A DNA stretch of 64,000 bases from Tritrichomonas musculus (GCA_039105265.1 JAPFFF010000034.1:1488001-1552000), one strand, 5' to 3'; shown: positions 30,694 through 41,504, numbered from the stretch's first letter. Made by a program: numbers and translations. The notes: generated by a model not told the origin, from the sequence alone.

Positions 30694-31751
30694 ATGACAT
30701 TTATATTTATGAATAAAGATCTGTCTGAACTTGAAACAGACGATCCAGAGTTGCAATTTATAATTGGAAAAAGTTTTTTTGGAAGGTCAAGATGGGTATT
30801 CAGTTGATAATGCAAAAGGAGATTTGTATTAAAAACCATTCAATAAATGGAGGAAACATAGATGCTGCAATTTACTATTGTAAAATCCTTCTTGAAGGGA
30901 AAATAGTTTCAACTGATATAAATAAAGCTAAGAGTTATCTTGAAAATTATCTTGAAAGTAATAATTCAGAAATTCTTAACTTATATGGTCAGATCTTACA
31001 AAAACAGAAATATTACACCAGCTCACTTGAATACTACGAACGATCATCTAAACTAGGAAACATTGACTCTATTTATAACATAGGAATTTTATATCAAACA
31101 TAGAATGTCCATGAAGACCCCATCAAAGCCTGTCATTATTTAAAAATTGCAGCTGATCAGGGCCACGCAAGAGCAATGAATGATTATGGCGAAATATTAA
31201 GAAAAGGGGACGGAACACAAGCGAATCCACAAGAAGCATGTCGGTATTACAAGATGGCAGCAGATCAATGCGAAATCAATGGTATGAACAATTACGGACA
31301 GATGCTGCTTAAAGGAATTGGAGTTTCAGTGAACAAGCAAGAAGGAATCCGATACCTCAAGATGGCAGCCGATCAAGGACATGTAAGTGCAATGAACAAT
31401 TATGCGAACATTCTCAGAACAGGAGACGGAACACAAGCGGATCCACAAGAAGCATGCCGATATTTCAAAATGGCGGCAGACCGAGGCGAAATCAATGCGA
31501 TGAACAATTACGGCCTGATGCTGTCAAATGGATTTGGAGTTCCAGTGAACAAGCAAGAAGCAGGACGATATTTTAAGATGGCAGCCGATCAAGGACATGC
31601 CGGTTCAATGAACAATTACGGGCACATGCTAAGAGAAGGAGATGGAATTCCAATGAATCCACAAGAAGCATGCCGTTATTATAAAATGGCAGCAGATCAA
31701 GGAGATCCAGATGGCATTCATAACTATAGATTAATGATCAGACTTATATAA
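30694..31751 (+). pseudogene. Sel1-repeat gene, broken
   Basis: From 31104 to 31751 a clean frame encodes five to six Sel1-like repeats of 36 residues (EACRYYKMAADQG....MNNYG). The same frame continues upstream to about 30830 across a single TAG at 31101-31103, with matching Sel1-like text on both sides (YNIGILYQT, then HYLKIAADQGHA). Further upstream the family-like text is split over two other frames (LETDDPELQFIIGKS and LEGQDGYSVDNAKGD). At least two frameshifts and one nonsense codon are therefore visible. The conserved 3' half suggests recent inactivation. Stop readthrough would not rescue the 5' frameshifts. Confidence 0.75.
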
Positions 31752-31992
31752 TTATTTAAACTATTTTCTTTTTTAAAAGCTAGATATCTAATTAATTAAA
31801 ATTCAATTACTTTGGCTGAATTTACTTCAATATCAATTCATTTACCAAAAATTCTATATTTGCTTATTTTTTTTTATATATATTTTGTAGTAGAAAAGAT
31901 AAGGTGAAGTGATCATCATATTATTCAAAAAGAAAACTTGTTGATAAATGCGATAAGAACTTTTTGATTAGGAATGAAAAATCAAAAGTTTT
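31752..31992. other. AT-rich intergenic region
   Basis: About 240 bp with nothing recognisable between the Sel1 pseudogene and a minus-strand gene fragment. Confidence 0.5.
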
Positions 31993-32085
31993 CTAAAAAG
32001 ATAAATCGAATCCTTCGTAAAACAAATCAAATGTATCTGCTATTCTATGATTTTCTTTTTCTTTTTGATTTCTTTCATTATTTAT
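31993..32085 (-). pseudogene. C-terminal tail fragment of a Sel1-family gene
   Basis: The minus strand encodes about 30 residues ending DTFDLFYEGFDLSF before a TAG at 31993-31995, preceded by a Lys/Glu-rich stretch. The kinase-Sel1 protein at 35.6-40.6 kb ends in the same way (HFYEGFGSDLL after a charged stretch). This is therefore an isolated 3' end of a paralogue. Confidence 0.55.
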
Positions 32086-32113
32086 TTTAAATGTAAACAA
32101 TGGGAAATATTGA

Positions 32114-32572
32114 TTGCAGCCATATAAAAAGAATGAAGCAATTAAAATGAAAAGTTGCCCTTATTCGTCTTATAATTTGGCAAGAATTTATTATTTTGGA
32201 ATTGATGTTAATAAGAATGTTTTTGAATCAAAAAAATTGATGTTAATAAGAATGTTTCAGAAAAAAAAATATTGCCTGCTGATATTTTTTTATTTTACAT
32301 TTTTTCTTTTGATGAAAACTTTGACAATCAAAGCGAATCCCTAAAATACTTTAATAAAATCAAGTGTTATTGTGGATGTAGATTTAAATATGCTTCTATC
32401 AATCAAGTCGTTTCTTATGATTTTTCCTTTATTTGACCTAACAGTTATGCCTTTTGTATTTATTCAATTGGATTTCTTGAGCTATTTCTATGATATTAAA
32501 AATGAAAGACCAATAATTAGATTAAAACATGTTAACAAAGATTTTTATGAAGGTTTTGGAATGCAGATTTAA
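32114..32572 (+). pseudogene. Decayed Sel1-repeat gene 3' end
   Basis: The frame from 32114 carries a Sel1-like stretch (YNLARIYYFGIDVNKNVFES) and then decays. Another frame ends at 32572 with VNKDFYEGFGMQI, the family tail motif FYEGFG. Together they mark a plus-strand relic placed head-to-head with the minus-strand tail fragment at 31993. Confidence 0.55.
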
Positions 32573-32884
32573 TATCAGATATATTTATTTAACATTTTTT
32601 TTTTATTATTATGAGAATATTTTTCTAAATATGTTGAAAAGTTTTGATGTATACAAAATTTTAGAAATAAAAACCATGAAATATTGAAATATCAATATAT
32701 TATAAAATTTCTTGAAATCAAATCTTGTCATTAAGAAAATGCTCAAAAAGTGATTGTCAAAAATTAAAAAAAATTTTATTTCAAAATTTGAAAGAAATTT
32801 GATGACATGAAATTTGTTTGTCAAAGTTTGATAAAAGATATAATTCAATTTGTTGAATATAAAAATATAAAAATATAAAATACT

Positions 32885-32890
32885 TCATTT
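32885..32890 (+). promoter_or_regulatory. Initiator (Inr) TCATTT of the ribosomal P1 gene
   Basis: TCAYTW match whose A is 22 nt before the ATG at 32909, preceded by three ATATAAAAT-like repeats (about 32861-32880). Confidence 0.75.
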
Positions 32891-32908
32891 TTATTTTTAG
32901 AATTTAAG

Positions 32909-33229
32909 ATGACATCACCTGAACTTTCTTGTGTTTATGCATCACTCATTTTAAATGATGATAATGTTGAAATAACTTCTGAAAAAATAAATACACTTTT
33001 AAATGCAGCAGGCATCAAAATTGATTCATATTGGGCAGATATCTTTGCAGAATATTGCAAAACACATGATATATCAGAAATTACCAAAAGAACAAATCTT
33101 GGAGGAAATTCAACAACTGAATCAAGAAATCAAGAAAACTCAGAAACAAGAAACGAAGAAAACAAAGAAAAAGAAGGAAACAAAGAAGAAGAAATCGAAA
33201 TTGGTGGATTTGATGATCTTTTTGGCTAA
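32909..33229 (+). CDS. RPLP1: 60S acidic ribosomal protein P1
   Basis: The 106-residue protein has the P1 layout. The helical N-terminal domain begins ELSCVYASLILNDDNVEITS and contains INTLLNAAGIKIDSYWADIF. A charged hinge rich in Glu, Asn and Lys follows, and the acidic C-terminal tail ends GGFDDLFG. The tail replaces the usual MGFGLFD ending but keeps its acidic and aromatic character. P1/P2 dimers form the ribosomal stalk that recruits translational GTPases. The hinge is Glu/Asn-rich rather than Ala-rich, which fits the AT-rich codon bias. A close Inr supports the start. Confidence 0.85.
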   Translation: MTSPELSCVYASLILNDDNVEITSEKINTLLNAAGIKIDSYWADIFAEYCKTHDISEITKRTNLGGNSTTESRNQENSETRNEENKEKEGNKEEEIEIGGFDDLFG

Positions 33230-33261
33230 GATTAAAATTTTATTCTTCTCTTATTTTATAA

Positions 33262-33596
33262 TTAAATAAAAAAACTATGTTTAATCACAAATATACATTT
33301 ATTATATTTAACAAATTCATGTACATTAGGTATTAACAGCTCAACAATCTGTTTTTTTAAACAAATCAATGACATTTTAACAAAATCAAAATGATTCAAC
33401 TGTTTATGACAAAAATCCAATTCTTTAAATAAGCATTTATTGCTATAGAAGTATTGCTTTTCATCCAACTATGCAAAGAATTAGAAGTAGATATTTTACA
33501 AATTATATAAAATTTTGTTTTTAATTCTTCATGAGAAAATTTAACAAAGAATGAGTAAAAACAATTAAGAAGCCCTCGAAGTGTAATGGATAGCAT
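33262..33596 (-). pseudogene. Possible coding relic, family unknown
   Basis: Two overlapping minus-strand frames with ordinary amino-acid composition appear to continue one another: the first contains LLNCFYSFFVKFSHEELK, the second IVELLIPNVHEFVKYN. This suggests one decayed gene with a frameshift near 33460. It abuts the left end of the 1.7-kb inverted-repeat element. I do not recognise the family, and chance open frames are possible. Confidence 0.3.
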
Positions 33597-33597
33597 A

Positions 33598-35319
33598 CAG
33601 TAGTGTTTTTAATATGGTAACGGTATTTAAAGTGGTAACGCTTTTTTTTTAGAAAAAAAATTTAAAAATACAAAATTTAATTTTTTTCAACATAAAACAG
33701 AGTTTATTTAAATTAAATTATATAATAATATTTGCCATCATTTATATGATATTAATCACAAGGTTGTGTATCTATCTGTCTCAAATCACCAAAGTTTTTC
33801 GTCAATCAATGAAAAAAGACAAAATCAAATTACTTCATTACCTTTTTAAATTATTTGATATTTTCTTAAATAATTTGTTTAGTATCTATTCATCATTCAT
33901 AATTTATTCATCATTTAATTATAAATGATAAATACTTTCTTTTGAAAAATAAAAATTATTTTAAAAATGTAACCATTTTCATAAGTGTTTATACAAAATA
34001 AAAAATTCTTATGAATGCTTTTGATTATTTCCTTAAATCCTTTTTATATTTGATTGTATATTAGAAGATTAATATTGTTATACTATATTATTTACTTTTA
34101 ACTCAAGCATAATGCTTTTTATAGGTAAAATGAATATGCTTTGAATGGCTCAAATTAAATTGAATTCTAACCTAAATTAGAAGATTGATCAATTTATCTT
34201 TATTATATAAATATATAGTTTATTGCACTGTATTATTAAAATAATAACATAAAAGTAATAATCTATACTAGAAGTTTCATATTCTTATAATGATCTCAAA
34301 AACTGAAAAATACATAGTTGTAAGCAAAAAAATTTCGTAATTATTCTCTTTCTCACCAAAAAGAATCAAAAGGATGTAATATCGAATTTTAGTTCGATAT
34401 TATATCAATTCAATGATTTTAATAATAAAAAACGATGAATTATCTAATGATTATAATATGATTATTTTTTCCTTAAAAATCGAATTTGAAAAAGTATCAA
34501 TGAAATTTATCAATGAAATAAATATGTATATAAAATGCTGAAACACATGAGATAAAAATTGTCTAAAAAAACAAAATTTGAATATTTGTTTTGCTGTTCG
34601 TTTATAATTTTAGGACGTTTATCAATAAATGAAGATAAACCATTATCTTGTGCAAAACATATTATCTTATTGCATTATATCAATATATAAATATGTTTTA
34701 ATAGTTTTTAACTAATTTTTAATTTGTAATTTCAGTAATCTGTTATGTTGTCGGGATAAAGATAGCACAAAATTGAATGATGATGAAAAAGTTCTCTCAA
34801 TAAGTCTCAGAATGAAAATCAACTCTGATTTCTAATAAGTTAAATACATCTTTAAATGCAAATATGTTTTTATAAATATTATTTATAAATAACAACATTT
34901 TAAAGATAAATGAATTAAATTCTTTATCATGAAAAGTAAACGGTCGTCAAAAAATCAAATATATACTCGTTTTTATAGTCAATAATTTTATTTTTACAAA
35001 TTTAACTAATAATTATTAATATTCTCATAATATATAATATGTTTATATTCTTAAATAAAATATTACTTTGATGTACATGTCTATAATCATTCTTTAATTT
35101 TTTTCATTGATTGACGAAAAACTTTGGTGATTTGAGACAGATAGATACACAACCTTGTGATTAATATCATATAAATGATGGCAAATATTATTATATAATT
35201 TAATTTAAATAAACTCTGTTTTATGTTGAAAAAAATTAAATTTTGTATTTTTAAATTTTTTTTCTAAAAAAAAAAGCGTTACCACTTTAAATACTGTTAC
35301 CATATTAAAAACACTACTG
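33598..35319. mobile_element. 1.72-kb DNA element with about 220-bp terminal inverted repeats and TA duplication
   Basis: The left terminus (33598-33817, starting CAGTAGTGTTTTTAATATGG) is repeated inverted at 35099-35319 with only a few differences. Both ends are bordered by TA (33596-33597 and 35320-35321), and the CAGTA start with TA duplication fits the Tc1/mariner-pogo group. The 1.28-kb core is AT-rich without a transposase frame, so it is a non-autonomous, foldback-like derivative. The long, well-matched arms imply a young copy or arm-to-arm correction. MULE-type elements also have long inverted ends but usually make 8-10-bp duplications, which I do not see. Confidence 0.8.
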
Positions 35320-35321
35320 TA

Positions 35322-35609
35322 CAAGACTTCTAATCTTACGGTATGGGCTCGTATCATTGAATCCAAATAAAATGAAATTCTTTTGATTCTAAAAAGCGCA
35401 TATAAAAAATGAATAGAATTCCATTATTTTAACTTTAAATCCTACATCTAATGAAAAAGTAATGATTTACTCTTCTTATTATCAAAACAAAATCGTATAA
35501 CATTAATAAAATTATACTATTCTTCATCACTTCTAAATTCGCCCGAATAGTAATCTTTTTGGGGAATAATAATCATTTATAAAAGATCTGTTTCATAAAC
35601 CACTGTATA
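35322..35609. other. Intergenic region downstream of the kinase-Sel1 gene
   Basis: No gene is recognised. A stretch near 35325-35400 has short open frames on the minus strand but no family resemblance. Confidence 0.4.
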
Positions 35610-38600
35610 TTATAATAAATCAGATCCAAATCCTTCATAAAAATGTTTATTAATTTGTTGAATGTTTTTATTCTTTTTTGATTTTTGTTCAAGTTCTCTT
35701 TCGCGTTTTTCAAAAAAATAGGTACTTTCAATTGGATGGTAATCAATATCATATGTGAAATCAATCTTTTTATATAGTTCATATAAATAGTTGTAAATTG
35801 TTTCTATATTCATGTTATTATAAAGATAGATATTATATATTTCTTTCGTTAACTGATCTGATTCGTTTGTATATTTAGTGATTTCTTTTTTAATAGTTTC
35901 TTTGGTAATATTTTTCACTCTCAATTTGTTGATAAGAACTAATATTAATAGAATTTTAGATGGTTCAAAGTTTCTTGTTGAAGATTTGATTAATAATTCA
36001 ATAGATTTATCAAGATTCTTGTCAACTTTTTCTCCATAAAAATAAATGTGACCTAAATTGTACATCGATACTGAATCATTCTTTTGTCGAATTGCTTCTT
36101 CGAAGTATTCAATTGGATTTCTTTTATATTCGTGATATTTGAAAATGATTCCAAGATTATTTTTTGAATATTGATCACCATGATTAGAACCATTGAAATA
36201 ATAATGAATTGCTTTTTCAATATTTCGTTCAATTATAATTCCTTGTGAATAAAAGATACCCATAAAAAAATTAGACTCAGTGAAACCTTTTTCTGCTGAG
36301 AGATAAAAATAAAGGATTGCTCTATTAACGTCTTGATTATTGAAATAAATATTTCCAAGTATGAATTGAGCATATAGATAATTTTTATTTGCAGCAAGTG
36401 ATAAATAATGAATTCCTTTGGTGATATCTTTTTGAACATATTTACTAAAATAATAAATAAATCCAAGACAGAATTGCGCAGCTGGATCATTTTGATTTGC
36501 AGCAAGTGTAAAATAATGAATTGCTTTATTAATATCTCGTTTAACATATTCACCTTTATAATATATAAATCCAAGACTGAATTGAGCATCTGGATTATTT
36601 TGATTTGCAGCAAGCGAAAAGTAATGAATTGCTTTGGTGATATCTCGCTGAACATATTTACCTCCATAATAAATATCCCCAAGATTGAACTGTGCTTGTG
36701 GGCATTTTGTAGCAAGAGTAAAATAATAAATTGCTTTGTTGATATCTCGTGGAATATATTTACCTTCATGATAAATTTTTCCAAGAATTAATTGTGCATC
36801 TAGATCATTTTGATTAGCAGCGTGTGAATAATAATGAATTGCTTTGTTGATGTCTCGTGAAATATATTTACCTTCATAATAAATATATCCAAGAATTAAT
36901 TGTGCATCTTGATCATTTTGATTAGCAGCGTGTGAATAATAATAAATTGCTTTGTTGATATCTCGTGGAATATATTTACCTTCATGATAAATTTTTCCAA
37001 GAATTAATTGTGCATCTAGATCATTTTGATTAGCAGCGTGTGAATAATAATAAATTGCTTTGTTGATATCTCGTGGAATATATTTACCTTCATAATAAAT
37101 TTTTCCAAGAATTAATTGTGCATCTAGATCATTTTGATTAGCAGCGTGTGAATAATAATAAATTGCTTTGTTGATATCTCGTGGAATATATTTACCTTCA
37201 TAATAAATTTTTCCAAGAATTAATTGTGCATCTTGATCATTTTGATTAGCAGCGTGTGAATAATAATGAATTGCTTTGTTGATGTCTCGTGAAATATATT
37301 TACCTTCATAATAAATATATCCAAGAATTAATTGTGCTTGTGGATGATTTTGATTTGCGGCGAGTGAATAATAATGAATTGATTTGTTGATATCTCGTTG
37401 AATATATTCACCTTCATAATAAATATATCCAAGAATTAATTGTGCTTGTAAACTATTTTGATTTGCCGCGAGTGAAAAATAATGAATTGATTTGTTTATA
37501 TCTCGTTGAACATATTTGCCTTCATAATAAACGCATCCAAGTTTTAATTGTGCATCTGGATGATTTTGATTTGCAGCGAGTAAAAAATAATGAATTGTTT
37601 TATTGATATCTTGTTGAACATATTTGCCTTCATAATAAATTACTCCAAGTTTTAATTGTGCTTGTGGATGATTTTGATTTGCGGCGAGTGAATAATAATG
37701 AATTGCTTTATCGATGTTTTGTGAAATATATTTACCTTCATAATAAATTGTTCCAAGTTTAAATTGTGCATCTTGATCATTTTGATTTGCGGCGAGTGAA
37801 AAATAATGTATTGCTTTGTTGATGTTTTGTGAAATATATTTACCTTCAAAATAAATTATTCCAAGTTTAAATTGTGCTTGTGGATGATTTTGATTTGCAG
37901 CGAGTGAAAAATAATGAATTGATTTGTTGATATCTCGTTGAATATATTCACATTCATAATAAATTATTCCAAGATTGTATTGTGCTTGTGGATGATTTTG
38001 ATTTGCGGCGAGTGAAAAATAATGAATTGATTTGTTTATATCTCGTTGAACATATTTACCTTCAAAATAAATTATTCCAAGTTTTAATTGTGCTTGTGGA
38101 TGATTTTGATTTGCAGCGAGTGAAAAATAATGAATTGATTTGTTTATATCTCGTTGAATATATTCACCTTCATAATAAATTATTCCAAGATTGTATTGTG
38201 CATCTGGATGATTTTGATTTGCGGCGAGTGAAAAATAATGAATTGTTTTGTTGATATCTTGTTGAACATATTTGCCTTCATAATAAATGCGTCCAAGTTT
38301 TAATTGTGCTTGTGGATGATTTTGATTTGCAGCGAGTGAAAAATAATGAATTGATTTGTTGATATCTCGTTGAATATATTCACCTTCATAATAAATATAT
38401 CCAAGAATTAATTGTGCTTGTAAACTATTTTGATTTGCCGCGAGTGAAAAATAATGAATTGATTTGTTTATATCTCGTTGAACATATTTGCCTTCATAAT
38501 AAACGCATCCAAGTTTTAATTGTGCATCTGGATGATTTTGATTTGCAGCGAGTAAAAAATAATGAATTGTTTTATTGATATCTTGTTGAACATATTTGCC

Positions 38601-40622
38601 TTCATAATAAATTATTCCAAGAATTAATTGTGCTTGTGGATGATTTTGATTTGCGGCGAGTGAATAATAATGAATTGATTTGTTGATATCTCGTTGAATA
38701 TATTCACCTTCATAATAAATATATCCAAGAATTAATTGTGCTTGTAAACTATTTTGATTTGCCGCGAGTGAAAAATAATGAATTGATTTGTTTATATCTC
38801 GTTGAACATATTTGCCTTCATAATAAACGCATCCAAGTTTTAATTGTGCATCTGGATGATTTTGATTTGCAGCGAGTAAAAAATAATGAATTGCTTTATT
38901 GATATCTTGTTGAACATATTTGCCTTCATAATAAATTACTCCAAGATTTAATTGTGCACCTGGATGATTTTGATTTGCAGCGAGTGAATAATAATGAATT
39001 GATTTGTTGATATCTGGTTGAACCCATTTGCCTTTATCATAAGCCAATCCAAGATTAAATTGGGCTTTCGGATCATTTTGATTAGCACCAAATAAGAATA
39101 ACAATATCATTTTTTCTTCTTCTTTTGAAATATTATTCTTAAATTTAATTTTTTCTAAGTCTTGAATTATTTGAAAAAGTTGTTCTTCATCATTCATATA
39201 ATTTTGAAAAGAATTATGGACAATAGTATTATTTCCTTCTTCAATATTGTTCTTTGATGTTAAATAATGGATTGATGATGAATAATATTTTAAAAAAATA
39301 TGAAGTATTTCATTAATTGATGGTCGGGAACATATTTCTTTGCAAATACATTTTGAACAGATATTCGAAATATAATGATATTTCAAACCAAATTCATCAA
39401 AAATATTTGTAGAATATATTTCTCTCGGTGGATTTTTCTCCATGATTATAAAATATATGATGAGTCCTAATGAATAAATATCAACTTCATATGAATATAT
39501 TTCTTCTTCTCCAACTCGCGGATCATAATATACTGAACAAAAATCTTTCGTGTATTGTTCTTCATCTTTAATTAACATTCGATCAAAATCGATTAAAATG
39601 AGATTTTTATTTTCATCAATTACAAAATTATTTGGCTTGAGATCTCTATAAATAAATTTATTAGTATGAAGATATTTAATGATATTCATCATTTCATATA
39701 TAATTAGAATTTTGTCTTCATATTTAAGATTGAGTTCTTTAATTTTATCTAGTGATTTCCCTTTGATATATTCAATAAGAATAAATTCTTCTCTGTTCAC
39801 TGTACCAATATAATAGCATTTCGGAATTAATGGATGATCAAGTATCTTATAATTTCTTTTTTCTCGTTCAATCAATCTTGAATTTTCATTTCCATTGAAT
39901 ATTTTCATTGCAAACAATTCTTCAAATTCAATATGATAAATTAACTCAACTATTGATGTTTCTAATCCCAAGTGCTTGATTTTTATGTAATCATGTTTAT
40001 TCAATGTTATTTCTTTAATTTCATTAATTTCTTTAATTTCTTTGTTTTCATTTTCAATCTCGTTGAAATGATGAAATCGATTTTGGTTGATTTTCAAATA
40101 ACTTCTTTTGATAATAAAACACAAAATTATTAGTCGGAGTTCTTTCCAAATTTCAATCATGTCTTCATCTGATGGATATTGAATCATAAAATATAATAAA
40201 AATCTTGATCTTTCGTTCCTCAAAATATAATCATAAGTTTCTTTCATTTCTTTTGATTCTTTTTCATTAACTATCCCATATTTATTGAGATTGATAATCT
40301 CATGAATTTCTTCTGATATTGTGATCATATTTGAGTCATGATGATTTGTGAAAAACTTTTGAAGAAAATGAAAATTTGACTTTGAAATTAGGGTGATTAC
40401 TTTTTCAAAACAAATAACTATATATTCTTCATTTTTATATTCCATTATATCGATTATAATAATTTTTGTATCATTTTTAATGTTATTTATTAATGTTGTG
40501 TCTTCGAATTTTGAAATTGAAAATATTTTAAAATTCTTGTAAATTTTATCTAAATATTCATCAGTCAACTTGATCTGTCCGGTATTAAAAATATTTTTGA
40601 AATTTTCGATGTTGGTGCTCAT
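35610..40622 (-). CDS. Protein kinase fused to a large Sel1-repeat array
   Basis: The 1670-residue protein starts with about 200 residues unique to trichomonad Sel1 kinases. A kinase domain spans about 210-470. It keeps the ATP-anchoring Lys240 (FAMK), the catalytic loop YRDLKPNN (Asp327, Asn332) and the metal-binding Asp345, but the loop has Tyr instead of His and the DFG is DFD (345-347). The glycine-rich loop is poor (LGLETSIVEL). Activity is possible but not certain. From about 510 to 1560 there are roughly 29 Sel1-like repeats of 36 residues (INKSIHYFSLAANQN..AQ..LG.IYYEGKY). The end is charged and closes with HFYEGFGSDLL, a tail seen also in nearby relics. Sel1 arrays bind protein partners, so this is likely a scaffolded signalling kinase. 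Confidence 0.9.
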   Translation of the reverse strand: MSTNIENFKNIFNTGQIKLTDEYLDKIYKNFKIFSISKFEDTTLINNIKNDTKIIIIDIMEYKNEEYIVICFEKVITLISKSNFHFLQKFFTNHHDSNMITISEEIHEIINLNKYGIVNEKESKEMKETYDYILRNERSRFLLYFMIQYPSDEDMIEIWKELRLIILCFIIKRSYLKINQNRFHHFNEIENENKEIKEINEIKEITLNKHDYIKIKHLGLETSIVELIYHIEFEELFAMKIFNGNENSRLIEREKRNYKILDHPLIPKCYYIGTVNREEFILIEYIKGKSLDKIKELNLKYEDKILIIYEMMNIIKYLHTNKFIYRDLKPNNFVIDENKNLILIDFDRMLIKDEEQYTKDFCSVYYDPRVGEEEIYSYEVDIYSLGLIIYFIIMEKNPPREIYSTNIFDEFGLKYHYISNICSKCICKEICSRPSINEILHIFLKYYSSSIHYLTSKNNIEEGNNTIVHNSFQNYMNDEEQLFQIIQDLEKIKFKNNISKEEEKMILLFLFGANQNDPKAQFNLGLAYDKGKWVQPDINKSIHYYSLAANQNHPGAQLNLGVIYYEGKYVQQDINKAIHYFLLAANQNHPDAQLKLGCVYYEGKYVQRDINKSIHYFSLAANQNSLQAQLILGYIYYEGEYIQRDINKSIHYYSLAANQNHPQAQLILGIIYYEGKYVQQDINKTIHYFLLAANQNHPDAQLKLGCVYYEGKYVQRDINKSIHYFSLAANQNSLQAQLILGYIYYEGEYIQRDINKSIHYFSLAANQNHPQAQLKLGRIYYEGKYVQQDINKTIHYFSLAANQNHPDAQYNLGIIYYEGEYIQRDINKSIHYFSLAANQNHPQAQLKLGIIYFEGKYVQRDINKSIHYFSLAANQNHPQAQYNLGIIYYECEYIQRDINKSIHYFSLAANQNHPQAQFKLGIIYFEGKYISQNINKAIHYFSLAANQNDQDAQFKLGTIYYEGKYISQNIDKAIHYYSLAANQNHPQAQLKLGVIYYEGKYVQQDINKTIHYFLLAANQNHPDAQLKLGCVYYEGKYVQRDINKSIHYFSLAANQNSLQAQLILGYIYYEGEYIQRDINKSIHYYSLAANQNHPQAQLILGYIYYEGKYISRDINKAIHYYSHAANQNDQDAQLILGKIYYEGKYIPRDINKAIYYYSHAANQNDLDAQLILGKIYYEGKYIPRDINKAIYYYSHAANQNDLDAQLILGKIYHEGKYIPRDINKAIYYYSHAANQNDQDAQLILGYIYYEGKYISRDINKAIHYYSHAANQNDLDAQLILGKIYHEGKYIPRDINKAIYYFTLATKCPQAQFNLGDIYYGGKYVQRDITKAIHYFSLAANQNNPDAQFSLGFIYYKGEYVKRDINKAIHYFTLAANQNDPAAQFCLGFIYYFSKYVQKDITKGIHYLSLAANKNYLYAQFILGNIYFNNQDVNRAILYFYLSAEKGFTESNFFMGIFYSQGIIIERNIEKAIHYYFNGSNHGDQYSKNNLGIIFKYHEYKRNPIEYFEEAIRQKNDSVSMYNLGHIYFYGEKVDKNLDKSIELLIKSSTRNFEPSKILLILVLINKLRVKNITKETIKKEITKYTNESDQLTKEIYNIYLYNNMNIETIYNYLYELYKKIDFTYDIDYHPIESTYFFEKRERELEQKSKKNKNIQQINKHFYEGFGSDLL
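36500..39060 (-). repeat. 108-bp Sel1 units with higher-order duplications
   Basis: The marker ACGCATCCAAGTTTTAATTG recurs at 37531, 38503 and 38827. The spacings are 972 bp (nine units) and 324 bp (three units), all exact multiples of 108 bp. Blocks of three to four repeats are nearly identical, showing recent in-frame amplification. Confidence 0.85.
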
Positions 40623-41099
40623 TCTTCTAAGTAGATAAAGTTAAGAATTTTAATAAAAAATTTGACTTGTAAATGATCGTCATTATACAACTAGGGCAAA
40701 TTAATTTTTTTCTAGCAAACTGTTAGAATAAAACAGGGTGGTTATTATTTTAATGAATATTAAATATTTGTTTATTATATCTATATATTATAATAGATAA
40801 TTTTTATAGTAATCAATAACCAAAAGAAATATTCAAATAGGTGCGAATAAGGTGTTTGAATTAATGTGACTATAAAATGTGTAATAGGTAATATCACTGT
40901 ATCCGTCTTCATTTTATTCAATTTTGAAAGTGCAATTATCTTCAAATTCAACACCATATAAGTAGTTAACAAAACTGTTGAGAAAAAGAATGTTTTCATA
41001 ACTTATTGTTCCAACAATCAGTATTTTAATTTCTTTTTATAATAAATTAATTTTTGAACCAACTGATATTTTCCTGAGTTTTTAATCAGGACATGTTCT
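40623..41099. other. AT-rich intergenic region
   Basis: No gene is recognised and no TCAYTW motif is found close to the kinase start. Short minus-strand open frames have low-complexity hydrophobic composition. Confidence 0.5.
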
Positions 41100-41330
41100 G
41101 GTAATGATTGATGGTAATTGATATCTTAGAAGGTGGAATTGAGATTTGTGTTAATGAAGAACATGTTGCAAAATAGTAAATTCTAATTAAAGTTACAGAA
41201 GAAGGATTTTCAAATGTTATTTGCTTCAACAATGAGTATCCATAAAAAGCACCATCTCCAAATGATGATACAGAAGATGGAATTGATATTTGTGTTAATG
41301 CTCATTGTAACTCAATACTTCTATATAGTT
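41100..41330 (-). pseudogene. BspA-like LRR_5 gene fragment
   Basis: The minus strand encodes LTQISIPSSVSSFGDGAFYG, then LKQITFENPSSVTLIRI and CSSLTQISIPPSKISIT, clear LRR_5 units. The fragment is short, has no start and includes at least one stop upstream. Its repeats resemble those of the BTB/LRR_5/Sel1 gene. Confidence 0.7.
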
Positions 41331-41504
41331 CAAGTCATATGATTTGAAAAAATCCAAAGGCTAAAATGCAAAGTTTGACAAATTTTACCATTTTCCCCAG
41401 TTTTTTCCATTCAAAGATTACACTTCTCTTATGAATAAATGATTTATGTAATTAAATTTTTAATATCAAAATTGAATGTAAAATGATCGTTTTTTTTTTT
41501 TTTA

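Noticed and set aside
31101-31103. Programmed TAG readthrough in the Sel1 gene
   Set aside because: Separate frameshifts upstream show the gene is broken anyway, and no readthrough signal is evident.
33598-35319. Polinton or other large virus-like element
   Set aside because: It is only 1.7 kb, encodes nothing, and has a TA duplication rather than 5-6 bp.
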